Source: Lophius americanus (taxonomy: Eukaryota > Chordata > Actinopteri > Lophiiformes > Lophiidae). From it: a DNA stretch of 64,000 bases. The stretch spans positions 7,745,001-7,809,000 of the forward strand of contig JBBDHG010000028.1 of the NCBI GenBank assembly GCA_037951165.1. Direction: 5' to 3'. The position numbers were made by a program, and so were the translations under genes. Below are positions 1 through 10,189 of this stretch, piece by piece (positions within the stretch are counted from its first letter, which is position 1; each line of letters begins with the position of its first letter). The notes under the pieces are model-generated. The model was not told the DNA's origin. It worked only from the letters and a program-made list of their open reading frames with translations, and did no database searches.

Positions 1-2796
1 AGAGTTGTTTTTATTTTTTTAGCAGGATTATTTTTTTAAAGTTGTACATGATGTTTGTTGTACTAGCTTCAATATAATTAGGGTGTAATGGGACGATGAG
101 CTGTTTAAAGTATAAAGTACTCAGAGAGCACACACCTCTCTCAATGTCAAAGTAAATAGTTGTAGCACAGTATCCCCCCCCCCACCCAAAATAGGCATGG
201 AAATAAGAGTCTTATTGTTCAAACTCATTGGTAATTTACAGTTACGCCTTGCCTGAATTACATACAACAGGTATCTAAAATAACGTATTCTCAGTGTCAG
301 TAACACTGTATCCAGGGCCAAGCCTAGTCAAATTCTTGCCCTTAGCGTAATTTGGTTTTGGTGCCCCCCGACCCCAGTGGCAATATGCATGTGTACATTT
401 AATGTACGTTCATATACATGTAAATATGGAGAACAGAAAAACGTATAATTTTTATAATATGAACAAATGATTGAAAAAAACAAATAAATCCGAAATAAAT
501 ACTTATGAGTCACAAAAGACATATGTTTTAGATAAGAAAAAAAAACATCATAACAAAAAAATAATAATGAAAAAAAAAGCAGCTTGTCCTTTATAATGAG
601 TAAATGACTTGAATTTAAGGTCCTCCAACCTCAAATTGATATATTATGGTCACAAACAATTAAATAACAGGATCATAAATAGTTAATTTACCCTATAGAA
701 ATAAACATTAAAATATATACATATTTAATTCAACTGTTATGGTTTTGTTCACTATTATTAGGATCTATTATTTATGACATATGTATCATCATTATCAACA
801 ACAATTATAACAATATAATTATAATATATCAATAATAATATAATAAATATTTTCTTTTAGTGTTTATAACTAGTCATTGGCGGAGTAATTAAGCTAAAAA
901 TAAAGATCAAATAACAGGCAACCTGTCCAAAATATAAATTTATATTTCACCATAAATTCAAACTCCGTTTCTGTCTAATTTGTCAGTTTACCTCCCTCCC
1001 GGATGTATTCTCCATGAATGCAGAGAGCAGAAACAAGTGTTAACATACATCAAAGACATGACAACAGAGACTGTCGGTGTGAAATCAGCTGAGCTGAATG
1101 TACAGTATGAGCTGTTACAGAAAATTTATAAAAATACAGGTTACCTTCTCTAACGCACAAGTTCTCCATCTCAGTCTCTCCCTGTTGCGGGTGCTTCTCT
1201 TTGTCTCTCTCAGGCGCCCTCTGTAAAGTGGCGCTGTCTCTGCCTCTCGTTAACGCACGCGCTGTTTCGTCTATGATGTGCGCTATTTGTCCGGGGTTCA
1301 AATTTTACTGACACCGTGTGCCCATGAACGGTGATTTGATTTTAATACCAGGAGATGTGACCTGTTAAGGCTATAACATGCACGTAACATAAACAAATGT
1401 AAACACCAGGAGATGGAGGGCAAACTGGCAAAAGATAATTTAATAACGTCTTCACAGTCTGGGGGAAGATGTTGGTCTGAGAGAGCTGGAGGAGTCAGGA
1501 GCAGCGAGCTTAGAGTTTGGGCTACAATTTGGGTCCAACCCACACACACCTGGTGCCACTCTTGGAAAGAAGCACAGACAGACCAACCAACAGAGAGCCT
1601 CTGGTTAGTATCAGGTAGTAAAGGGCATGACAGGGACCAACCACCCCTGTCTTTGGTTAAAGAAAAGAAAATGACCAGAACCACTACTAAATTCACAAAT
1701 ACTAAGACACTATATATGCTTGATCGGCCAAAATCTTCACAAAGATATGAAGTGGCTTGAATTTCATCACCTGCTCATTTGTATTATGGGATGACGGCTC
1801 TCTCTCCTCCCTTGCCTTCCTGAGTGGATTAATATGTTTGAAGGGTTGCCGGTGGCATCTACCTGATTTGCTCAGGTGGCTCAGTTTGAGTTGGCTGATT
1901 GGATGCTGCTGAAGATTGAAGCTCCAGCTGATACTGGCATTTTTTTTGAAAGCCCAATCTCCATGTGCAGGCGGGTGGGTTTGGATGTTCACAAGTGACT
2001 GAATGGTAATGTCTTTGCTTGGACTGTATTCTGGATCAAAAGCGGCTGTGGAAACCTTGCTCTATAATATTGATGAAAGTCCAATATTTACAGCCTCTAC
2101 AACGGTCTCCCAATCTAATTCTAAATGGTTATTTAAACTTTTGTAGATAAGACTAAAATTGTATTTGACAGTGCGTATGTCGATGTATTAGAATATGACC
2201 AAATTCCGCTCTGGCAGGTCCATTCTACCTTCATTTCCTCTGAGGCAATGTGCTGAATAGTTTAAATGTAGATTAAATGAACCAGCTGATACTGACACGT
2301 TATGCATACTGTCAGTATTTTGAAGTCTATATCTTTATCTTTTGACGTGTGCTATTATCTATTGCTTTCACCAAACTTGACGTCTTTTCTTGTTTTTGTT
2401 TTTACAATTGTTCGTTTCACACACCGGAGCAGACGATGGAAAAGACAAGGCACACACTGTCTTTCTATCAAGTCTTATGCAAATGAACAGTGACAGATGT
2501 TTTACCGATAAAACGAGCTATTGAGTGAACGATTCTCATTCAAAGGATATGCTTAGTCAAATAGAAGAAATACCATTGAGTCTGGAATCTTAAATGATGA
2601 TGATTTATGGAGTCAAATAGTCTAAGCTGAAGAGCTCTATTGTTCCGCATCGATTCAATCCTCTAACAAGCTCTGAAATAGGACCATGTATGCTGCATGA
2701 AGCATCTGTCTCATTATAAGGTGACTGCAGCCATGCAAAATGAATGTTGTACTGTTCAAATAATAGATAGATCTACAAAATATGTGTAAATAATAA
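1..2796. other. AT-rich unique DNA, no gene recognised
   Basis: No coding region, RNA gene or transposon end could be recognised. Positions 1-1000 are very AT-rich with short homopolymers, including a run of C at about 175-184. A more GC-balanced stretch lies at 1150-1700, but its frames are short and resemble nothing I know. Confidence 0.5.
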
Positions 2797-3234
2797 CTAG
2801 GGCTTCGCTGTGGATCCTTGAAAAGCCCTCAATCCCCTACATTGTACAAGCAAACCCCCTGATTGATCGCCTCAAATTAAATGTGAATTTTCTTTTTGTT
2901 TTTTTTATGCAAAAAGCTCCATGAAGAGAGTTTAATATGAACTATTAGAGTAAAAGATGACATTTACGAGACAGCTCTCCTCAAGTCGATTCATATGCAT
3001 CAGATTTGAATGAAATCAGCTTCTTAACCAACAATTAAGAAGTAATGTCTAAAAAAAGGGATATTAGTGTCGGAAACATTTAACATCTCTAGCCCAAAAT
3101 TAATCCACTTCTTCTTCGTACTAAAGTATATATGGGTATAAAATTTGAATTTTTAAGTTATCGCATGAACATGGAAGATATGTTCACGTGGCGGCAGCGA
3201 TGATGATTCAATAATATCACCAACATTTCAGGGA
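2797..3234 (-). mobile_element. Helentron-like non-autonomous element, copy N1 (near full length)
   Basis: This is one copy of the dispersed family described in the summary, read on the minus strand. Its native start (TCCCTGAAAT) is at 3234 and its native end (CTAG, followed by TT) at 2797-2800. The internal blocks shared with other copies are visible on the plus strand: 'TTGTACAAGC', 'CTCAAATTAAATGTGA', 'AACTATTAGAGTAAAA', 'GATTCATATGCA' and 'GGTATAAAATTTGAA'. The terminal hairpin is decayed. Both flanks read CTAGTTATTAT in native orientation. No protein is encoded. Family membership is seen directly; the Helentron class is inferred from structure. Confidence 0.6.
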
Positions 3235-4907
3235 TATAATAACTAGCATCAATGATACGGTGGGGACCACAGTTCTCTCACAGTAGGAGGGTTTGGGGAC
3301 CAAATTTACTTCTGGCCTGGCTGTTTGCAGTTAGCATGTTCTCCAAGTTTGTATGTGAATTTGTCTTATCTTTTTGTTGCACTTATACAGGGTCGCGTGA
3401 CTACATAAATGGTACTCCAGATCCAATAATCACAATTTCTTTCTCTCATATCTGGACATCTGTATGGCGTTGATGCGGATGTGGATGACTATATCATCAG
3501 AACTTTGTAAGCACAACAAGGTCTGTCTGTGTTCACCTCTGGGTGATGCTGTGAACCCAGAAATGGCGACATTTAGTTTTCTGATGTATCTGTGACTTAG
3601 TACAAGTACAAAGCAGCAATTGTGTTGACGTTGTTCGTAGTTGATGATAGACTGAAATGGTGGAAGGAAACATTTCTATGCTTTGGTGTATATTTACTGG
3701 TTGAAATTACTAGTATATTTGAGATCCGATGGTGACATCTGCATGAGGGCAACTAGAGAGAGAGAGAGAGAGAGAGAGAATAAGTAGAATGAAGCCACAT
3801 AATGATCAAAACACAATTTGAAATCTCAAAAAAAAAAATCATTGTAGAATACATTTGAAAATAACCCAAAAGAGTGGCTTTGAATGCTTTTGCACATTTT
3901 TCAAGCGTTAGGTGCTGGTTAAATAAGACAATCATGTTGGGTTGTATTTAACTTGAAATTATTGATATTCAACTCTTCATTTCAGTCACCTCCTTTGGGG
4001 GCTCAGACAGCATGTTCCAAACGCAAATGAGCCTGTCACTGCTTCATCTATTATTCTTCCTAGGATCCCTCTTGTAGATACTTACCAATACAGGCTGTGG
4101 ACGCACACATACAGAGTTTAAGTTTAGTGAATGCCGATTCACAGGAATTACAGGTCCAATTACAGATTAGAAATTTTTGATTATTAAAGTTAATGAGCCA
4201 AAAGTCACTGAAAGACAATTTCCTCAGTTCACAAAGTCCACAAATCATCTTGAGAAAAACAGAACCAACACAATGTGATCCCACTCTGCAGCGTCCTGCT
4301 TTCTAAAGGTTAGGTTTGAGACCTCCTCTGGGAAGAGGAGGCCTGTGTCATAATTTATCAAAGAACGCTGGTCCTTACTCTCTAAGACCTTCAATGGCAA
4401 TTTCACCTCCTTTATTCGATCCTTAGATCCTGTTGGCCATTATTCCTGTAAAGAGACTACTATTCAGTGATCATGTGTTCATTTGTAGCTTACTCAAATG
4501 GAAATAATTTTAAATGATGTTTATGCAAATCAGATGGGAGCAGAAGACTAAGTGCAGCAATGTAAGATAAATATAAATACCAGCCACTGAATATGAAGTC
4601 CCCTCCCACTGAACCAAAATTAATTCTGGATCTGAAGTCAAATTCAATGTTTTTACTACAGTTTCATTCAAAGTTAGTTCCAACACCATCTTTAAAGGTG
4701 ATAGAAACATTGTGTATGATAAGTCAACCATATCATGAGGTCTTAAAAATTGATTGTGGTGATTAATGATGTAGCCTACTTTAGAACGTTAGCAAATTTC
4801 AATTCGAACTCTTTTATATATTACGTTTGAAAGCAGAATGTATTATCTATGAGCTGTTTACATTAGCCGAATCACAAAAAAAATAAAAATAAATTGTATG
4901 TATATTT
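3235..4907. other. Unique DNA, no gene recognised
   Basis: Apart from the GA microsatellite at 3755-3779 I see no gene or repeat here. The short open frames have no recognisable domain. Confidence 0.45.
3755..3779. repeat. (AG)n microsatellite
   Basis: About twelve uninterrupted AG dinucleotides. Confidence 0.95.
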
Positions 4908-4981
4908 TTAGCACTTTGAGATTTAATCCGAAAGTAAAGTGCGAATCTACTATTATTATCATTATTATTATTATTAATATT
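4908..4981 (+). repeat. Retroposon 3'-tail-like fragment with (ATT)n
   Basis: A 'CACTTTGAGATT...AAAGTGC' stretch is followed by an ATT-rich run. The same kind of tail (AAAGTGC then TATTATTATT) occurs at 42733-42783, with a similar TATTATT tail at 62765-62818. It probably marks the 3' end of a truncated LINE or SINE insertion. The family is not identified. Confidence 0.35.
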
Positions 4982-5286
4982 ATGCACTAGTCAAAAAAAA
5001 CAAAACACTTAATCATCGCCGCATGACACCAAGCCATTTAAACTTCAGGGATATCAATCTTTCCATTTAGGAAGCACAAGTGATTGTGAATAAGTTTCAC
5101 CTTCAAATGAAAGAGCTATTGGAATGGAGAGGCAATAGCATGACAACCCCCCAAAAGGGAATAGTTCTGCAGGAAGGTGAATACTTTTTTCTCTATTCAC
5201 CTTTCCTTATTGACTGTTCTCTAGTTTTGGGTTCCGCTGGTATCTTTGTCACTACTTGTGACGTGAGGCAGTAATTGCACCCCACT

Positions 5287-5760
5287 GATGCTGAACAGGT
5301 AGTCCAGCTCCTCAAGGATAGCTTATCCCTGCTTACAGTTGCAAGATGGTTTCCTATGTCTCCCAGCACTGTCCCAAGAGCATGGAGGAGATGCCAGGAG
5401 ATGGGCCGTTACTGAGGAGAGCGTGGCATTAGGGCCCAACATCCTCTACTAGGACCTGTGCTCACAGCCCGGCATCGTGGTGCTCAATTGGTATTCACCA
5501 GAGAACAGCAGAGTTGGCCGGTTCTCCATCGGTGCTCGGTTCTTTTCACAGATGAGAAAAGGTTCAAACTGAGGTCATGTGGCGGCGTGACAGAGTCTGA
5601 GGTGCTGTGGAGAATGTAATACTGCTGCATCTTCATCCAACAGGACCAGTTTGGTGGTGGGTTAGGGCTGGTCTGGGGAGACAGATTCTTGGATGGTCTC
5701 ACAGACCTCCACAGGCTAGCCATCGGTACCCTGACTGCTGTTAGGTACCAGGATGAAACT
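5287..5760 (+). pseudogene. Tc1/mariner transposase remnant (copy T1)
   Basis: Transposases of this superfamily cut and paste their own element with a DDE/D catalytic triad after an N-terminal helix-turn-helix. Translation from 5287 gives DAEQVVQLLKDSLSLLTVAR, then WFPMSPSTVPRAWRRCQEMG, an HTH-type segment ending in a stop near 5415. After a gap, the frame around 5460-5590 gives VLTARHRGAQLVFTREQQ and LFTDEKRF, where the D at 5551-5553 corresponds to the first catalytic aspartate. Sequence resembling the later 'LTAVRYQDET' part follows near 5730-5757. The part that should lie between the HTH and the DDE core is absent here and is found inverted at 5803-5935. Stops and frameshifts make this a pseudogene. 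Confidence 0.65.
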
Positions 5761-5802
5761 CAGTCCCCCTATCAGACTTTAAACAGGTCCAGTCCACCTG
5801 TT

Positions 5803-5935
5803 GTGATTTTGCAGCCCACCGGAGGTGATTTTGTGGGGATCTGTCAGTGCTCCTCCTGTTCCTCCTAACACTGAGGAGCAGATACCAGTCCGGCTGCTGG
5901 GTTGTTGTCCTTATACGGACCTGTCCAGCACTCCT
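5803..5935 (-). other. Inverted internal segment of Tc1 copy T1
   Basis: Read on the minus strand, this segment continues the transposase gene ('GCAACAACCCAGCAGC' type sequence followed by 'GGAGGAGCACTGACAG'). The rest of the element reads on the plus strand. The segment therefore looks like an internal block flipped and moved downstream. The assignment depends on my knowledge of the fish Tc1-family sequence; the forward copy of this block is missing from T1. Confidence 0.55.
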
Positions 5936-6192
5936 CCTGGGTTCCTCCTGGTCCAAGTGGGGGTCAAACACACTCCTGGGTCACATTATGAGTTGGTGTG
6001 AGGAAATTCACTTCAGTTGGTTCAGAACCTGTGATTATAGTTTTTCACTTTGATGTTTGGTGTGATTGTGTCAATTGATAGTTCTTGCATACTTTTTTTC
6101 TAAACAAATTAACCAATGTATGTCAATAAAGATTATCAACTAGAATCTTTCTTTCTTTGAGATTCGGACTGTGTCCCCTTAATTCTTTGAGC

Positions 6193-6215
6193 TGTGTGTG
6201 TGTGTGTGTGTGTGT
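6193..6215. repeat. (TG)n microsatellite
   Basis: About eleven TG dinucleotides at the right terminus of the Tc1 copy T1. Confidence 0.95.
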
Positions 6216-7661
6216 AATTTGGTTTTCAACATTAGTCCACCAATTGATATACCTTTTGAATCCTTTCAAAAAGTGTGACTAACCCATGTTCAACTGAGTC
6301 TGTTATGATTTTCCGTATCCTAAATGTGATTCCTTTAAGAGTCTCTTCACATTGCAGGATATGAAACTCAAATCGATCCCATCAGTGTTAGTAAAGTATA
6401 GTGCCTGCAGTGTTTAATGACGCATATAGTTCACCATAAAAAGGTAAATTTCCCACATAAATATAGTTTAAAATCTATTAAAAGTGACGGTCTACTCTGG
6501 CATCTGCATGCTCAATTGTTCCATCTTAGGTATGTGTAGCTTTAAATCCTCAGAGTCATAAGGTTCAATGAAAAGAGTGTCTCAGGGACACAGAGTTTGG
6601 GACTAATTTACAATTTTTTTTGAGAGTTAGCGAGTTAACACCACAGGTGGTGGCGTGTGTGCTGCATGAATATGTGCTGCAGTGTTTAAGCTCTTCTTGT
6701 TCCTCTATGCAGTACAGAGGGTAACACTCGTTTTCTTAGTGACCTGAAATCCTCTAGGAACAGGCATTTGTCTTTACTGACATGGATGCCTTTCAAACTA
6801 AAAAGAAGAAATGACACTGCTTCCAAATTTCATGCATAAAGAAGAAGGTTTCTATTTCAATATCATTTCTGTGTTTGTTCTGCTAGCCTCTTCAGGTTCA
6901 GAAATGACTGGTCCCTAACAAGGTGCATGCACACTTATTACCTTGAATGATTTGGCTCCATCCCATAATCCCCATTTGATGAGGACTAGAATGCTAGGAG
7001 ACTTGGGATGTGCATCCATTAGCTGAGTGAAAGTGGGTCCGTTTACTCATCCATCAGCTCGAACACTTTGTGCTAGAAGTGCATCACATCCGTTACTGAA
7101 ATAAGTTAACTCTAAAGGTGCTTGTTTCAAAACGTCAGCCATAATACATCCGTTGGCGTAGCTCAAAGAGGAAAATGACTACCACAGAGCTAGAAGCACC
7201 ACTCTACCAACTCGCTCTTCTCACTTATGACATTTCACAAACTGCTGTGAAACATCCAAGAGAATGGGCAGAGTGTCTTGTCTTGCCTGCTTGTAGTCGA
7301 TAATTTTCAATAGTATAACTACAACTTGTCATGCAATACCTAGTATTGATTATGAGCAGACTTCAATCAATCAGTGTTTTGCTGGTAATGGTTGTGTAAT
7401 AGCCTATAATTCTGAAGATGTTATTCAACCACCTGTGAAAGTTCTTAAATGTGGAAGGTAAGGAGCAGGACCTTTGACTATATCCAACAGAGCAGATTCT
7501 GTTAATAATGTTTGATTTGACCCGAATACACTCAGAGGATTCAACCCTCTGGGGTCTGAGGCCACACAAGAATGAACGTTAACCTTTTATAAACCACGTG
7601 AAATCATGTCCAGCAATATTTAGTATTTTTTAGCATAACATCACTTCGAGGACATGATAAT
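6216..7661. other. Unique DNA, no gene recognised
   Basis: I see no transposon end, RNA gene or plausible exon here. Composition is balanced and of high complexity. Confidence 0.45.
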
Positions 7662-7786
7662 AGAGGACATCCCAGGACCGAACTGGCCTTCCTGATTAGT
7701 TTGTCCAGTTTCCTCCTTCCAGCTGCTGACAGGAGGAAACTGGACAAACTAATCAGGAAGGCCAGTTCGGTCCTGGGATGTCCTCT
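7662..7786. repeat. Perfect 56-bp palindrome with 13-base loop at the LINE start
   Basis: Bases 7662-7717 are the exact reverse complement of 7731-7786, with a spacer at 7718-7730. Pairing fails at 7661/7787 and at 7718/7730, so the arms are 56 bp each without a mismatch. The right arm is coding sequence of the LINE fragment that continues to 8205, so the left arm is an inverted duplication of the LINE's own 5' end. Confidence 0.95.
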
Positions 7787-8057
7787 TGACTCTGTGCAGG
7801 AGGTGGGAGACAGGAGAATGATGGCCAAGCTTTCATCTCTCCGGGACAACGTCTCCAACCCCATGCAGGAAACCATCTCTGCACTGGAGAGCTCCTTCAG
7901 CGACAGGCTCCTTCACCCCAAGTGTGTGAAGGAGCGATATCGCCGATCGTTCCTTCCTGCAGCAGTCAGACTCCACAACCAGCACACACACCTACACAAC
8001 TACACACACACTTACACACACACCTACCTCACTTGCACTTTGTTTCTGTATATTTAA
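7719..8057 (+). pseudogene. C-terminal fragment of LINE reverse transcriptase
   Basis: The frame running from 7719 to the stop at 8055-8057 encodes PAADRRKLDKLIRKASSVLG, then LRDNVSNPMQETISALESSF and RERYRRSFLPAAVRLHN-type sequence (here KERYRRSFLPAAVRLHNQ). This is the conserved C-terminal tail downstream of the reverse transcriptase in CR1/Rex1-like elements. The polymerase palm with its YxDD box and the endonuclease are absent because of 5' truncation. The frame is intact here, which suggests a fairly young insertion. A threonine/histidine-rich end (THTYTHTYL) comes from a CA-rich stretch. Upstream codons before 7719 are from the palindrome's inverted arm and are not native. Confidence 0.75.
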
Positions 8058-8205
8058 TTTAATTTATTTTAATTGCACATAATGCCCTTGTTATTCTTAT
8101 TCTGTTATTCTTACTCTGTAAAATGCTCTGCTGCTGTAACATTGCAATTTCCCCATTGTGGGACTAATAAAGGCTATCTTTATCTTTATCTTTATCTTTA
8201 TCTTT
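7719..8205 (+). mobile_element. CR1/Rex1-like LINE, 5'-truncated 3' end
   Basis: This is a non-LTR retrotransposon fragment holding the last part of the reverse transcriptase ORF (separate entry), a short 3' untranslated region with 'TTTCCCCATTGTGGGACT' and 'AATAAAGG', and a tail of repeated TATCTT units at about 8175-8204. The tail and the C-terminal protein are characteristic of CR1/Rex1-type fish LINEs; I am sure of LINE, less sure of the clade. No convincing target-site duplication is visible. The 5' side is an inverted duplicate forming the palindrome. Confidence 0.75.
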
Positions 8206-8815
8206 TAATTATGTTGTTCCTTAAACATTCTGTGTTAACATGCTAACTCAAAAAAAAGGTTGGATAAGGGACTAAGCCGACTCATTGTCAGCCTCACCAG
8301 GGTTAAAATATTTTTCCTTACAAAGAGCTACACATTTATCTGAATTTACTCTGAATCTGATTGGCTCATCCTAATATTCTTACCTTAACTAAAATTATTT
8401 TTATAACAAAGTCATACTAGCCCAACCATCGAAAGTTGAAAGGGGTCGCATTTGAAAAAAACAGACAAACAATTATTTTTCCTATTCTTTTGTGGCCTTA
8501 AAATTAGGGATTGCCCAACTTTACCCTAAAGGTTGTATATGATGTAATTTGGCTACTGCCACCCCCCAAAAAAACATAAGAATAACTTGAATAAAATCCA
8601 TTAATATGAAAATAAATATTCAGCTAACAGAAATATAGGATGCCACCAATGCTAAAGTTCAATATAGGTTTAATTGAAAAGAATGTATTTAGAAAAACCT
8701 TAACTTGAGAGTGGGGGCTCCGGCCAAAACAAGCAAAAGAGGGAGAAAGGCTGTCCGATTTGGGCTTTTCCTAAAACTTAAAATCACACCTTAAAAATCT
8801 GTGTTCTCCCATGTC
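8206..8815. other. Unique AT-rich DNA between two LINEs
   Basis: No gene is recognised. The 5' limit of L2 copy A is uncertain and could reach into the last part of this stretch, around 8780. Confidence 0.35.
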
Positions 8816-8821
8816 ATAGTT

Positions 8822-8995
8822 CAACCGCTGGATGTCGAGGTGGTGTCCAGCAAATGATGTGGGCCTGGTAGACAATTGGCAAACTTTCTGGGAAAGCCTG
8901 TTCTAATTAGGAGAGACTGTATCCATCCCACTTCGGATGGAGCTGCGCTCTTATCTAGGAATCTAACGGAGATTATTAGACCAGAGCAAACGTGA
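8822..8995 (+). pseudogene. SGNH-hydrolase-like end of L2 ORF1 (copy A)
   Basis: The frame from 8850 encodes ANDVGLVDNWQTFWESLF. After a frameshift, the frame from 8912 encodes RDCIHPTSDGAALLSRNL followed by TEIIRPEQT and a TGA at 8993-8995. The Asp-x-x-His spacing (Asp at 8915-8917, His at 8924-8926) matches the final catalytic block of SGNH/GDSL esterases, which are known in the first ORF of several CR1/L2-type LINEs. The upstream catalytic serine block is not visible here. Only the C-terminal end is supported. The role of such esterases in retrotransposition is not settled. Confidence 0.5.
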
Positions 8996-9202
8996 CGTCA
9001 CAGAGTTGAGACCAGGAAACAGAGTTGCAGTCTTACATGCCTTTCTGCGCCTCCTTTAGAGTCACCCAGCCCAAAACCCATAGAAAGTGTCTGTCCCCCA
9101 ACCACCTTCATTATTCAAGTCAGATAACAAAATGATTTTACACAAAAACTTTAAAAAATTAAAACAACCAAGAATGTAGTTAAAAATTAATATATAATAC
9201 AT

Positions 9203-9695
9203 TGTGGACTCCTGAATATTAGATCTGTAACATCTAAAACAGTTTTAGTAAATGATCTTATTCTAGATCATCATATTGACTTATTCTGTCTGACGGAGAC
9301 CTGGCTGTGTGAGGCGGGATATGTTAGTTTAAATGAATCTAGCCCTGCTACTCATAATACTCATATACCTAGAAGCACAGGCCGAGGAGGTGGAGTTGCA
9401 GCCATATTTAACTCCAGTTACCATTAAATTCCTAAGCCCAAACCTGACTGTAACTCATCTGAAAGCCTTACTCTCAGTCTTACAAATCCAACCTGAAAGC
9501 ATCAACCGCCAATATTATTTGTCAGTGTATCGGGCTCCTGGCCCATACTCCGAATTTTTAAATGAGTTCTCTGATTTTCTATCAAACCTAGTCCTTAAGA
9601 TAGATAAAAAAAATATTGTAGGTGACTTTAACATTCAGATAGATAAAGACAGAGATAGTCTCGGTGCCACGTTTAACTTGCATGTCTCAATTTAA
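9203..9695 (+). pseudogene. L2 endonuclease domain (copy A)
   Basis: The APE-like endonuclease of non-LTR elements nicks the target DNA to prime reverse transcription. From 9209 the sequence encodes LLNIRSVTSKTVLVNDLILD, then LFCLTETWL with the catalytic-type glutamate, then STGRGGGVAA. The frame to 9695 contains VYRAPGPYSEFLNEFSDFLS and VGDFNIQIDKD, with GDFN at about 9621-9632 as the conserved D-x-N block. At least one frameshift lies between the first and second halves. A stop follows at 9693. Confidence 0.75.
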
Positions 9696-9789
9696 AAGAA
9701 TCTGACTCTAACCTTAATCCTGGGCAAATTGATTATTTTGTCGATAGAGCTGCCAGCTCACTGAGATTAACTCTGGACTATATCTCCCC

Positions 9790-10135
9790 CCCAAAAAAGA
9801 ATAGTGTGAAAAAGAGGAAAGCAGCTCCATGGTTTAACAACCTGACTCGAAACCTGAAACAAACAACACATAATCTATAAAGAAAATGGCGACACACTAA
9901 ACTTGTTGAGTCCCGATTAGCCTGGCAAGATAGCATTATAAAATATAGGAAAGCCATCCGCAGCGCCAGAGCAGCCTAGTACTCTGCACTGATAGAGGAA
10001 AATAAAAACAACCCCAGGTTTTTGTTCAGCACTGTAGCCAGGCTGACTGACAGTCAGAGTTCTATTGAGACCCGTATTCCTAGAACCCTTAGTAGCAATG
10101 ACTTTATGAGTTTTTTTAATGACAAAATTAGAGGT
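9790..10135 (+). pseudogene. L2 linker between endonuclease and reverse transcriptase (copy A)
   Basis: The frames match the linker of copy B: AAPWFNN, WRHTKLVESRLAWQDS-type sequence, and NKNNPRFLFSTVARLTDSQ. In-frame stops are present, for example the TAG near 9977. The match ends after 'FNDKI' at about 10130, where an internal deletion joins the linker to the reverse transcriptase start. Confidence 0.65.
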
Positions 10136-10189
10136 TAAGGACCTACATCAATAACCTCCTGCCTTCAATTGGCTCAAGCCTTTAGCAAA

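Larger units (their letters stand above)
4982..6196 (+). mobile_element. Tc1/mariner element, copy T1 (decayed, internally rearranged)
   Basis: The left end reads 'GCACTAGTCAAAAAAAAC' and the right end 'CCCCTTAATTCTTTGAGC', an imperfect terminal inverted pair of the 'GCTCAAAAAAATAAAGGG' type found in fish Tc1/mariner elements. Between them lie recognisable transposase pieces (separate entry) and an inverted internal segment at about 5803-5935. A second, internally deleted copy of the same family (T2) is at 29789-30571. The element is too damaged to move. The right end runs directly into a TG microsatellite. Confidence 0.7.

Noticed and set aside
8260..8300. Missing hairpin end of Helentron copy N2, displaced to the left of L2 copy A
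   Set aside because: GACTAAGCC...CATTGTCA...CCAGGGT has only loose similarity, and intervening sequence does not support a simple split.
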